Assembly: GCF_040529045.1 (NCBI RefSeq)
Contig: NZ_CP131914.1
Span: 3,642,501-3,706,500 of the forward strand
Reading direction: 5' to 3'
DNA: 64,000 bases
Source of the DNA: Xanthomonas indica
GTDB taxonomy: Bacteria > Pseudomonadota > Gammaproteobacteria > Xanthomonadales > Xanthomonadaceae
Below, piece after piece: positions 31,764-39,456 of the stretch. A model generated the notes under the pieces. It saw only the letters and a program-made list of their open reading frames with translations, was not told the origin of the DNA and did not search any database. Position 1 is the first letter of the stretch. Each line of letters begins with the position of its first letter. Made by a program: the position numbers and the translations under genes.

Positions 31764-32287
31764 AGACGCTCCAGCAATTCGGCGAAGGCCTGCGCCGAGG
31801 TCGCGACGTGCTCGCCCAGGCGATGCGTATCGTCGACCAGCAGCAGCCGCGCCGCGCGCGCCTGCGCCCAGGCGATCACCTCGGCGGCGGGAATCAGTTC
31901 GTCGCGCCAGGCATGCACCACCGAGGTCGGCACCGGCGCCGCGTCCAGCGCCGGCAGATGCCCCATCCGCGTCGGCGGCACCATCAGGAACAGGCCGCGC
32001 ACCGGCACATGCAGCGACACCTGCGCGGCGATGTAGGCGCCGAGGCTGGACCCGGCCAGCACCAGGGGCCCGCGCTGCGCCGCGGCCTGCGCCAGTTCCA
32101 GCAGGCGCTGCAGGCGCGTCGGCACGTCGCCGAGCGGGCTGATGTCGCGGCGCGCGTCCAGGTCGGTGTAGTCCGGGCGCGAATGGCTCCAGCCCAGGCG
32201 CTCCGCGACCTCGGCCAGCGCCGTCACCTTGATCGCGTCCGGCCCGCTCTCGAAACCGTGCGACAGGATGCAGTGACCGCGGCTCAC
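31760..32287 (-). CDS. Small alpha/beta hydrolase (YqiA/esterase type)
   Basis: 175 residues. CILSHGFESGPDAIKVTALA is the oxyanion-side loop, VLAGSSLGAYIAAQ is the nucleophile elbow (Ser in GSSLG), and the catalytic His is in DDTHRLGEHV. Short single-domain hydrolases of this form are esterase-like with undefined substrates. The GTG start at 32287 overlaps the MOSC gene stop (GTGA), and its own stop overlaps the next GTG the same way, so translation of the three proteins is probably coupled. Confidence 0.88.
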   Translation of the reverse strand: MSRGHCILSHGFESGPDAIKVTALAEVAERLGWSHSRPDYTDLDARRDISPLGDVPTRLQRLLELAQAAAQRGPLVLAGSSLGAYIAAQVSLHVPVRGLFLMVPPTRMGHLPALDAAPVPTSVVHAWRDELIPAAEVIAWAQARAARLLLVDDTHRLGEHVATSAQAFAELLERL

Positions 32288-32775
32288 AGCGCCACCACCG
32301 CATCGCCCAGGCGCAGCGTGCCGCCCTGCACGATGCGCGCGCACAGGCCGCCGTGGCCGCGCATGGCGTTGTAGCCGCCCGGCCCCAGCGCCTGCTCCAT
32401 GCGCGAGCACGGATCGCACGGCGCGATGCCTTCCAGCTCGACCTCGCCGATGCGAAAGCGGCGCCCCTTCAGTGCGATCAGCGGAATGCCGGAGACCACC
32501 AGGTTGCGCCGCAGGGTCGCCGGCGCCACCGCCGCATGGCCGGCCAGCGCGGCGATCGCCGGCAGGTGTTCGGCCTGGATCAGGGTGACGCCGCGCTTGC
32601 CGTTGCGCCCGGCGTAGCGGTCGCCGTGCAGGCCGCCATCGGTCTGCGCCGCGGCGGCGTCGACTTCGTGCATCGGCACATCGCGCGCCGGGCGCAGGCC
32701 GATCCATTCCACGCGTCCGGCGCGCGGCAGTGTGGCCAGCAGGGTCGCCAGCGGGCTTTCGGAATTCAGGGTCAT
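32284..32775 (-). CDS. MOSC domain-containing protein (YiiM-like)
   Basis: 163 residues. The MOSC domain (Moco sulfurase C-terminal) is recognised by GLHGDRYAGRNGKRGVTLIQ, ALAGHAAVAPATLRRNLVVS and the conserved Cys in GIAPCDPCSRMEQALG that can carry a persulfide or contact the molybdenum cofactor. Family members such as YiiM reduce N-hydroxylated compounds. It is the first gene of the operon with the hydrolase and GNAT genes, and divergent from the amidase gene with only 22 bp between the two start codons. Confidence 0.92.
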   Translation of the reverse strand: MTLNSESPLATLLATLPRAGRVEWIGLRPARDVPMHEVDAAAAQTDGGLHGDRYAGRNGKRGVTLIQAEHLPAIAALAGHAAVAPATLRRNLVVSGIPLIALKGRRFRIGEVELEGIAPCDPCSRMEQALGPGGYNAMRGHGGLCARIVQGGTLRLGDAVVAL

Positions 32776-32797
32776 CGGCGAATGCTAGCATCCGCGC

Positions 32798-33373
32798 ATG
32801 TCGCCCACCTCGCCGCTGCCGATCCACGATGCGCCCCTGCCCTACGTCGGCCTGCTGGAGGAGCGCGCGCCGGACAGCATCACGCTGGCGGTGATCCACT
32901 GCACCGAGCTGCCGGACCTGGCCAGCGCGCGCCTGTACGGCGAGCGCGTGCTGTATCCGTCCGGCACCGGCAACAGCGGTCATTTCTACATCGACCGCGA
33001 CGGCAGCGTGCACCGCTACGTGCCGCTGCAGCGGATCGCGCACCACGTGCGCGGCTACAACCGGCAGTCGCTGGGCATCGAGCTGGTCAACCGTGGGCGC
33101 TATCCGCTGTGGCTGGATTCGCGCCACCAAGCGATGACGGAGCCCTACCCGCCGACGCAAATCCAGGCGCTGATCCGGCTGCTGCAGCAGTTGCGCGCGG
33201 AACTGCCGCAGTTGCGCCACATCGCCGGACACGAGGCGCTGGACCGCAGCCTGGAAGCGGCCAGCGACGATCCGGCGCGGCAGGTGCAGCGCAAGCTCGA
33301 TCCGGGACCGCGCTTCCCCTGGCCACAGGTATTGGAGGCAGTGGCGCTGGCGCCGTATGCGCCGTCGCCGTGA
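32798..33373 (+). CDS. N-acetylmuramoyl-L-alanine amidase (AmpD-like)
   Basis: 191 residues, an Amidase_2 domain. Zinc-ligand histidine in VIHCTELPD, the central GNSGHFYIDRDGSVHRYV, IAHHVRGYNRQSLGIELVNR, and HIAGHEALDRS with the second His, then a DPGPRFPWPQV ending. There is no signal peptide, so it acts in the cytoplasm on recycled muropeptides, as AmpD does. It is divergent from the MOSC operon. It could be the main AmpD or a paralog. Confidence 0.9.
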   Translation: MSPTSPLPIHDAPLPYVGLLEERAPDSITLAVIHCTELPDLASARLYGERVLYPSGTGNSGHFYIDRDGSVHRYVPLQRIAHHVRGYNRQSLGIELVNRGRYPLWLDSRHQAMTEPYPPTQIQALIRLLQQLRAELPQLRHIAGHEALDRSLEAASDDPARQVQRKLDPGPRFPWPQVLEAVALAPYAPSP

Positions 33374-33451
33374 CCGCGCTGCAGGCGGTGGATTGGAACG
33401 GCTGATTCGGGCCGCGACGGAGCACCAGACAACGTCGCATTGGCACGTTGT

Positions 33452-33519
33452 GTAGGAGCGACTTCAGCCGCGACGGGATGCAGCGGGAAAGGCCCCGTGG
33501 CGGCTGAAGCCGCTCCTAC
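33452..33519. repeat. Dyad repeat of the GTAGGAGC...GCTCCTAC family
   Basis: Imperfect inverted pair: 33452-33474 and 33497-33519. It lies between the convergent amidase and DUF1684 genes, as at 11249-11314, so it may act as a bidirectional transcript end. Confidence 0.88.
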
Positions 33520-33534
33520 AAGATTCCTGCGCGC

Positions 33535-34470
33535 TCAGCGCGCGCCGACGTAGTTCTTCTCGCCGGCGGTCACCGCCACGTCCAGGCGATTGCCGACCGG
33601 CGCCAGCGGACACACCACGTGCGGGGTGAACGCGCATGGCGGGTTCTGCGCCAGGTTGAAGTCCAGCACGATGCGGTCGCCCTGCGGCGCCGGCACGAAC
33701 AGATAGCGCGCGCCGCCGTAGCTCTCGCGGCCGCTGGTGCGGTCGGAAAACGGCAGGAACAGACGCTGGCTGGCGCCGTCGCGCAGCACCTGCAGGCGGT
33801 AGTGCCGCCCCTGCAGGACGAAGTCGGCGCTGCCGACCAGGGCCAGCGGCTGCGGCGTGCCGATCGAGGTCAGCAGCACCATCGCCTGCGGCGCCGGCAC
33901 CGGATGCCAGTCGGCCAACACCCGCCACTGCGGATCGATCGGGAAGTAGTCGATGCCGCGGAAGCGCGCGCGCGCCGGCGCCTGCGGATCGCGGAAACGC
34001 CAGCCGAACAGGTTGCCGGTGCGCACCACGTAGAACTCCTGCGCACCCAGCGTCAACCGCGTCTGGGTGTCGTGCGCCGCGTCGGTCTCCAGGCGGCCTC
34101 CCGCGAACGGCTGGCCATTCACCTGCACCGCCGCGTCCGCGGCGGGCTGGAACTGCACGCCCTCCTGCAGATCCACCTGCAGCACGCCCAGATGCGCCGG
34201 ACCGGCCGGCAACTGCACGTCGTTGTCGGGCGCGCTGCCGACCCGGTGCAGGCCGCTGTGCAGGCGGCCGGAGCCGGTGAAACTCAACCAGCCCGATGGC
34301 GCGCGCAACGTCGCCAGCCGCTGCGCGCGGCTGTGCTGCACAGACTCGCGGTAATGCGTGGCCGATTGCGCGCGCGGCGAGGCATCGGCGCCATCGGCCG
34401 CCGCGCCCCGGTCGCCGCAGGCGGCCAGGCCCAGCAGCATCGCCAGCCCGCAGGCCTCACGCCACCGCAT
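33535..34470 (-). CDS. DUF1684 family lipoprotein
   Basis: 311 residues. The N terminus (MRWREACGLAMLLGLAACGD) is a lipoprotein signal with the lipobox LAAC, so it should be anchored to a membrane. The mature protein has the DUF1684 pattern: FRGIDYFPIDPQWRVLADWH, then GRHYRLQVL, FSDRTSGRESYGGARYLFVP and LDFNLAQNPPCAFTPHVVCP. The family has no known activity. Start ATG 34470 is preferred because the lipobox falls at the right distance. Confidence 0.91.
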   Translation of the reverse strand: MRWREACGLAMLLGLAACGDRGAAADGADASPRAQSATHYRESVQHSRAQRLATLRAPSGWLSFTGSGRLHSGLHRVGSAPDNDVQLPAGPAHLGVLQVDLQEGVQFQPAADAAVQVNGQPFAGGRLETDAAHDTQTRLTLGAQEFYVVRTGNLFGWRFRDPQAPARARFRGIDYFPIDPQWRVLADWHPVPAPQAMVLLTSIGTPQPLALVGSADFVLQGRHYRLQVLRDGASQRLFLPFSDRTSGRESYGGARYLFVPAPQGDRIVLDFNLAQNPPCAFTPHVVCPLAPVGNRLDVAVTAGEKNYVGAR

Positions 34471-34528
34471 GGTGCCGCCCCCTGTCGCGTGCCATCGTGC
34501 GTGCGTTCCGTATGCGCCGACGCCGGCC

Positions 34529-35410
34529 CTAGCCGACGGCGCGCGGCCGCGACGGGTCGGCGATCCAGCCGCTCCAGGAGCCGGCATACACGCGCGCACC
34601 GTGCAGGCCGGCATGTTCCAGCGCCAGCAGCAGATGGCAGGCGGTGACGCCGGAGCCGCACATCAGCACCACCTCGCGCGGATCGCGCCCCTGCAGCAAC
34701 GGCTGCAGCTCGGCGCGCAGTTCCTGCGCCGGGCGCAGGCGGCCATCGCGCAGGTTCTGCGCCAGCGGCCGGTTGAGCGCGCCGGGCACATGCCCGGGCA
34801 GCGGGTCGATCGGCTCCACCTCGCCACGGAAGCGTTCGCCGGGGCGCGCATCGAACAACCAGCCCGGCGCCTCGTGCAGGCGCGCGGCAACCTCCTCGGC
34901 GGAGACGATGCGCGCCGTGTCGAACGCCTGCGGATACGGCGGCAGCGGCGACGGTACCGCGACCGCGTCGGTTTCCGGCAGGCCCAGCCGGCGCCATTCG
35001 GCCAGGCCGCCGTCGAGCACGGCGACGCGGCGATGGCCGAGCAGGCCCAGCATCCACCACAAGCGGGCGGCGGCCATGCTGCCGTCGCCGGCGTCGTAGA
35101 CCACCACCTGGTGCTGCGGGCCGATGCCCCATTGCCCCAGGGTGCGCGCGAAGGCCGCGTCGTCCGGCAACGGGTGCCGGCCCAGGCCGGGACGGCCGAG
35201 ATCGGACAGATCGGCGTTCAGATCGGCGTAGACCGCGCCGGGCAGGTGCGACTGCACATAGGCCTCGCGCGCCGCCGCTGCGGCGGCAGGATCGAGCAGC
35301 GCCGCCGGCACGAACCGCGCATCGACCAGGCGCAGCGCGGGATCGCCGAGCGCGGCGGCCAAGGCCGGCGCCTCGACCAGGGTGTGCCATTCGGGGGACG
35401 TTGCGCTCAT
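34529..35410 (-). CDS. sseA: Sulfurtransferase (thiosulfate/3-mercaptopyruvate, SseA-like)
   Basis: 293 residues with two rhodanese domains. Domain 1: VYADLNADLSDLGRPGLGRH and VVVYDAGDGSMAAARLWWML (its active-site Cys is replaced, as usual). Domain 2 carries catalytic Cys251 in MCGSGVTACHLLLAL. The loop CGSGVTA matches 3-mercaptopyruvate sulfurtransferases more than thiosulfate enzymes. ATG 35410 overlaps the upstream Nudix gene stop by 4 bp, so the two are co-translated. Confidence 0.93.
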   Translation of the reverse strand: MSATSPEWHTLVEAPALAAALGDPALRLVDARFVPAALLDPAAAAAAREAYVQSHLPGAVYADLNADLSDLGRPGLGRHPLPDDAAFARTLGQWGIGPQHQVVVYDAGDGSMAAARLWWMLGLLGHRRVAVLDGGLAEWRRLGLPETDAVAVPSPLPPYPQAFDTARIVSAEEVAARLHEAPGWLFDARPGERFRGEVEPIDPLPGHVPGALNRPLAQNLRDGRLRPAQELRAELQPLLQGRDPREVVLMCGSGVTACHLLLALEHAGLHGARVYAGSWSGWIADPSRPRAVG

Positions 35411-36219
35411 GCGGTTTGCTCCAGTCGGCGGCGCAGGTTGAGCAGGATCGCCGCGGTCGCGCCCCAGATGCGCTGGCCGGGCCAGCCGTACTCCAGCACG
35501 ACGCGCGGGCGTCCGCGGTAATCGGTCTCGATGCTGCGCAGGTTGTCCGGCGCCATCAGGTAGGCCAACGGCACCTCGAATACCTCCGCCACCTCGCCCG
35601 GATGCGGCTGCGGCACGAAGCGCGGATCGATCGCCGCGACCACCGGCATCACCCGGAAGCCGCTGATGGTGACGAACGGATCCAGGTAGCCCAGCGGCTC
35701 GGCCTGGCTCGCCGCCAGCGCGATCTCTTCCTCGCTCTCGCGCAGCGCCGCGGCCACCGCATCGGCATCGCTGGCCTCGATGCGGCCGCCGGGAAAGCTG
35801 ACCTGGCCGCCGTGGTGGCGCAGGCTGTCGGTGCGCCGGGTCAGCAGCACGTAGGTGCCGTCGGCGCGCGGCACCAGGCCGGCCAGCACCGCGGCTTCCA
35901 CCGGCGCACCGTCCGGCAGCAGATCCTGCAATTCGTGGTGGTTCCAGCCCGGCCCCGTCGGCGGCTGCTGCAACGGATGCAGCGCGCGCAGCAGATGTGC
36001 GCGTTCGGCCAGGCGCTGTCCCGGCGACGGCGACCAGCCGCGGCCCGGCAGCACCTCGTCCATGTAGCGGCGGCGTTCGGCGTCGCTCATGCCGCGCCAG
36101 CGTGCGATCTCGTCGCCGCTGCGCAGGCAGCCTGCGCAATAGCCCTGCGCATCGAGACGGCAAATACCGATGCAAGGCGTAAGCGGGGCATGCGGAACGG
36201 GATCCATCGGATTCGACAC
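35407..36219 (-). CDS. DUF1289-Nudix fusion (probable CoA pyrophosphatase)
   Basis: 270 residues in two parts. Residues 1-60 are a DUF1289 module with the four-Cys pattern PCIGICRLDAQGYCAGCLRS and the following SDAERRRYM. Residues 85-270 are a Nudix hydrolase of the CoaNUDIX type: SFPGGRIEASDADAVAAALR completing into RESEEEI, and GYLDPFVTISGFRVMPVVAA. CoA pyrophosphatases hydrolyse CoA or its oxidised forms; bacterial ones are usually about 190 residues, so the 60-residue Cys-rich front is an addition that may bind metal. Confidence 0.9.
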   Translation of the reverse strand: MSNPMDPVPHAPLTPCIGICRLDAQGYCAGCLRSGDEIARWRGMSDAERRRYMDEVLPGRGWSPSPGQRLAERAHLLRALHPLQQPPTGPGWNHHELQDLLPDGAPVEAAVLAGLVPRADGTYVLLTRRTDSLRHHGGQVSFPGGRIEASDADAVAAALRESEEEIALAASQAEPLGYLDPFVTISGFRVMPVVAAIDPRFVPQPHPGEVAEVFEVPLAYLMAPDNLRSIETDYRGRPRVVLEYGWPGQRIWGATAAILLNLRRRLEQTA

Positions 36220-36262
36220 CTTGCCAGCCTAGCGCGATTCGTCGGCGCCGTCGTCGCCTGCC

Positions 36263-36296
36263 AAAAAAAATTGCGCCGGCATCGCTGCCGGCGCAA
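36263..36296 (-). terminator. Intrinsic terminator of the FKBP gene
   Basis: On the minus strand a 10-bp perfect stem (TTGCGCCGGC and its complement, 6-base loop) is followed by eight U. It lies 25 bp after the FKBP stop. Confidence 0.9.
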
Positions 36297-36320
36297 TCGT
36301 CGTGCACTGGAGCGGCGTGC

Positions 36321-37022
36321 TTACTTGACGCTGACCAGCTTGATCTCGAACTGCACCGCCACGTTCGGCGGGAACGGCGTACGCGGGTCGGCACCGTAGG
36401 CCTTGTCCGGCGGCAGGGTCACTTCCCACTTGGAGCCGGCCGGCATCTGCAGCAGCGTGTCGCGCATGGCCTGCATCTCGACTTCGCTGACCTTGATCGC
36501 CGGGATCTGCTGCGCCGGGCGCGCCTGCGCCGGGCGCTGGCCGAACGGGTACGGACCGGCCACTTCCAGCTGCACCGTGCTGGCCTGGGTCGGCTTGGCG
36601 CCCTTGCCGGCCTCGATCACGCGGTACTGCACGCCGCTGGGCAGGGTCTGCACGCCAGCCTTGGCCTTGTTCTGGGCCATGAACTGGTCGCTCTTGGTCT
36701 TGTTCTCGGCAGCGGCCTTCTCGTAGTCGGCCTTGGCCTGCTGGGCGCGGGCCTGCTCGCGCTTCTGGAACGCTTCCACCGCCGGCTTAAGCTGGTCGGC
36801 GCTGACCGCCGGCTGCTTCTTGGCGTAGGCGTCCTGCAAGCCCTTCACCACCGCATTGATATCGAGCTGCTCGCCGCGGCCGGTGAGTTCGGCAAGGTTG
36901 TTGCCGTAGTCGTAGCCGAAGTAATAGCTCAGCTTGCCCTTCTCGGACGAGGTGTCCTGGGCGAACGCATTGCCGCTCAGGGCGAGGGCCGCGACAGCGA
37001 CCGCAATAGAACGCAACTTCAT
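36321..37022 (-). CDS. Exported FKBP-type peptidyl-prolyl isomerase, divergent active site
   Basis: 233 residues. Signal peptide MKLRSIAVAVAALALSGNAF ending at AQ-DTSS; then the Mip/FkpA-like N-terminal dimerisation domain (KLSYYFGYDYGNNLAEL, KGLQDAYAKKQPAVSADQLK), a long charged helix, and the C-terminal FKBP part from SGVQYRVIEAGKGAKPT to VAVQFEIKLVSVK. The stretch that in active FKBPs holds the Tyr/Asp/Phe pocket residues is replaced by PYPFGQRPAQARPAQQIPAI, so catalysis is doubtful while the fold and a periplasmic chaperone role remain possible. ATG 37022 is used rather than TTG 37025. Confidence 0.88.
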   Translation of the reverse strand: MKLRSIAVAVAALALSGNAFAQDTSSEKGKLSYYFGYDYGNNLAELTGRGEQLDINAVVKGLQDAYAKKQPAVSADQLKPAVEAFQKREQARAQQAKADYEKAAAENKTKSDQFMAQNKAKAGVQTLPSGVQYRVIEAGKGAKPTQASTVQLEVAGPYPFGQRPAQARPAQQIPAIKVSEVEMQAMRDTLLQMPAGSKWEVTLPPDKAYGADPRTPFPPNVAVQFEIKLVSVK

Positions 37023-37182
37023 CAAACAATTCTCCAGGGTGGTGGCACAGGGCGGCCCGTGCCGCCTGAGATGACGCGTTAGGATAGCCGCCGCGGCGCA
37101 TAACCGCTACCGACGACGCTGCTCTGACTGGTGCGGCCCGCCGAGAGTTCCCATTACTTTTTTTTAACAACCAGGAATGCAC

Positions 37183-37965
37183 ATGTCCGGCACGCCGGTC
37201 CTCGCCGATACCCAGGGTGCGATCCGCATCCTCACCGTGAATCGAGCCGACAAGCTCAACGCCTTGAATCGCCAGGTTTTGCAGGCGCTGGATGCGGCCT
37301 TCGCCGCGGCCGCGGACGACCCGCAGATCCGCGTGGTGGTGCTGACCGGCGCCGGCGAGAAGGCCTTCGTGGCCGGTGCCGACATCGCCGAAATGAACGA
37401 ACTGACACCGGTGCAGGGCCGCGATTTCTCGCAGTTGGGCCAGCGCCTGATGCGCCGGATTGAGCGCATGCCCAAGCCGGTGCTGGCGATGGTCAACGGT
37501 TTCGCCCTCGGCGGCGGGCTGGAACTGGCGATGGCCTGCCACCTGCGCGTGGCCGCCGAGGGCGCCCGCCTGGGCCAACCGGAGATCAATCTCGGCCTGA
37601 TCCCCGGTTTCGGCGGCACCCAGCGCCTGCTGCGGCTGGTCGGCCGCGCCGCAGCGCTGGAACTGTGCCTGCTCGGCGCGCCGATCGACGCGGCGCGCGC
37701 GTTGCAGCTGGGCCTGGTCAACCGCGTGGTCGCCGCCGGCGAACTGCAGGCGACCACGCTGCAGCTGGCGCAGCAACTGGCCGAGGCCGCACCGCTGGCG
37801 TTGCGCGGCGTCCTCGACGCGATCCAGATCGGCGGCGAAGGCGCGATCGAACAGGGACTGGAGTACGAGACCGCGCAGTTCGGCCTGCTGTTTTCCAGCG
37901 AGGACATGCGCGAAGGCACCCGCGCCTTCCTGGAGCGGCGCCCGCCGCAGTTCCGCAACCGCTGA
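37183..37965 (+). CDS. Enoyl-CoA hydratase
   Basis: 260 residues of the crotonase family. Oxyanion-hole glycines in AFVAGADIAEMNE and NGFALGGGLELAMACH; both catalytic glutamates are present (GGGLE and LGQPEINLG), with IPGFGGTQRL after. This is a true hydratase signature: hydration of 2-enoyl-CoA in beta-oxidation or related catabolism. The ATG at 37183 has CAGGA with proper spacing; ATG 37177 is also possible. Two genes follow closely on the same strand (130-aa protein and nth). Confidence 0.93.
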   Translation: MSGTPVLADTQGAIRILTVNRADKLNALNRQVLQALDAAFAAAADDPQIRVVVLTGAGEKAFVAGADIAEMNELTPVQGRDFSQLGQRLMRRIERMPKPVLAMVNGFALGGGLELAMACHLRVAAEGARLGQPEINLGLIPGFGGTQRLLRLVGRAAALELCLLGAPIDAARALQLGLVNRVVAAGELQATTLQLAQQLAEAAPLALRGVLDAIQIGGEGAIEQGLEYETAQFGLLFSSEDMREGTRAFLERRPPQFRNR

Positions 37966-37976
37966 GCCCACGCACG

Positions 37977-38369
37977 ATGTCGCACGCCCCCGTTTCCGCC
38001 ACGCCGCTGCAGTTGCTGCGCTGGGTCCTGGACGACGATCTGGATGCCGCGATCGACGGCGGCCTGATGGACTACCGCGGTACCGATCCCGGCGACGACG
38101 CGCTGGACCCGGCGCATCCGCGGCTGCGCGCGCAGGTGCTCGCCGCGCAGCAGCGCCTGCGCGATGCCTGGGCGGCACGCGCGCGCTATCGGGCGCGCAG
38201 CGCGCGGCTGGAACGCCGTGCCGCGGCGCGCCAGGCGCGGCGTGAGGCCGTTGTACCGACCGCCACGGGCACGACTCCCGCCGCCCCCAGCGCGCCGGCC
38301 CTGCCCGCGGCGGCTGCGGCGATCCTGGCCCGCGCCAAGGCCAAGGCCGCGCAGCGAGGCGGCCGATGA
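37977..38369 (+). CDS. Hypothetical protein, 130 aa
   Basis: Begins MSHAPVSATPLQLLRWVLDD with acidic DDLDAAIDGGLMDYRGTDPG, then a long Arg/Ala-rich amphipathic helix (ARYRARSARLERRAAARQAR) and an Ala/Pro-rich end. It starts 11 bp after the enoyl-CoA hydratase gene and overlaps nth by 4 bp, so it is translated within that operon. No family recognised; the strongly basic helical half could bind nucleic acid. Confidence 0.75.
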   Translation: MSHAPVSATPLQLLRWVLDDDLDAAIDGGLMDYRGTDPGDDALDPAHPRLRAQVLAAQQRLRDAWAARARYRARSARLERRAAARQARREAVVPTATGTTPAAPSAPALPAAAAAILARAKAKAAQRGGR

Positions 38370-39043
38370 GCGCGACCGCCAGCGCGCCCGTGCGGCGCGG
38401 ACGCCTGCTGAGCAAGGACGAGATCCACGAGCTGTTCTCGCGCCTGTCCGAACTCAATCCCAGCCCGACCACCGAGCTGGAGTACAGCACCCCGTTCGAA
38501 CTGCTGATCGCGGTGATCCTCTCGGCGCAGGCCACCGACGTCGGCGTCAACAAGGCCACCCGCCGCCTGTATCCGGTGGCGAACACGCCGGCGGCGATCC
38601 TGGCGCTGGGCGAGGATGGGCTGAAGCGCTACATCTCCACCATCGGCCTGTTCAACGCCAAGGCCAAGAACGTCATCGCCACCTGCCGCATCCTGGTCGA
38701 GCAGCACGGTGGCGACGTGCCGCGTGCGCGCGACGCGCTGGAAGCCCTGCCCGGCGTCGGCCGCAAGACCGCCAACGTGGTGCTCAACACCGCCTTCGGC
38801 GAGCCCACCATGGCGGTGGACACGCACATCTTCCGCGTCGCCAACCGCACCGGGCTGGCTCCGGGCAAGGACGTGCGCGCCGTCGAGGATGCGCTGCTCA
38901 AGCGGGTGCCGGCGCAGTTCCTGCACGACGCCCACCACTGGCTGATCCTGCACGGCCGCTACGTGTGCAAGGCGCGCAAGCCCGACTGCCCGCAGTGCGC
39001 GATCCGCGACCTGTGCCGGTACAAGGACAAGACGCCGGGTTGA
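38366..39043 (+). CDS. nth: Endonuclease III
   Basis: 225 residues. DNA glycosylase/AP lyase removing oxidised pyrimidines in base-excision repair. The helix-hairpin-helix is ALPGVGRKTANVVLNTAF with the catalytic Lys in GRKTAN, the catalytic Asp is in MAVDTHIFRVANR, and the C-terminal four-cysteine iron-sulfur loop is CKARKPDCPQCAIRDLC. The first 17 residues extend beyond the E. coli protein. ATG 38366 overlaps the previous gene stop. Confidence 0.97.
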   Translation: MSATASAPVRRGRLLSKDEIHELFSRLSELNPSPTTELEYSTPFELLIAVILSAQATDVGVNKATRRLYPVANTPAAILALGEDGLKRYISTIGLFNAKAKNVIATCRILVEQHGGDVPRARDALEALPGVGRKTANVVLNTAFGEPTMAVDTHIFRVANRTGLAPGKDVRAVEDALLKRVPAQFLHDAHHWLILHGRYVCKARKPDCPQCAIRDLCRYKDKTPG

Positions 39044-39456
39044 GCGGCGCAGTCGCAGGCAGGCGCTCGCGTCATCGCCTGCGCCACAGCCTTGGGCGCC
39101 GGTTGATGCGGAACTGGGAACATCGGCTCCGGCCACCAGCGCGGCACGCAAGGTCCGCCGCCCCGCTCGTCGCGACTGAAGTCGCTCCCACAATGGCGTT
39201 CCGCAAGCGGGCACCTGGTGGTATGGGAGGGGCTTCAGCCCCGACAGCAGCTAACACCCGGAGCCGATGGCTGCGCTCGTCGCGGTTGAAACCGCTCCTA
39301 CAGTTCTCCCCAAGCCGCCGCCTGGTTGCACTGCAGGAGCGGCTTCAGCCGCGACGGTTTCCGTCGCGACACGGCCTCGCCTGCCCGCATCGCGGTTGAA
39401 ACCGCTCCTACAGGATGTCGACTGGCCAGGCGAAGCACTGCCTGCCACACCACCGA
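39044..39456. other. 413-bp intergenic region filled by short repeats
   Basis: No gene. It holds a cluster of five copies of the GTAGGAGCGGCTTCAGCC family in mixed orientation (listed separately) between nth and the convergent SulP gene. Confidence 0.75.
39169..39411. repeat. Array of five GTAGGAGCGGCTTCAGCC-family repeats
   Basis: Copies at 39169-39191 (inverted, diverged), 39221-39245 (direct, GGGAGGGGCTTCAGCCCC variant), 39279-39301 (inverted), 39331-39355 (direct) and 39390-39411 (inverted). Spacing is 46-60 bp. Alternating orientation allows several alternative hairpins. Confidence 0.88.
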
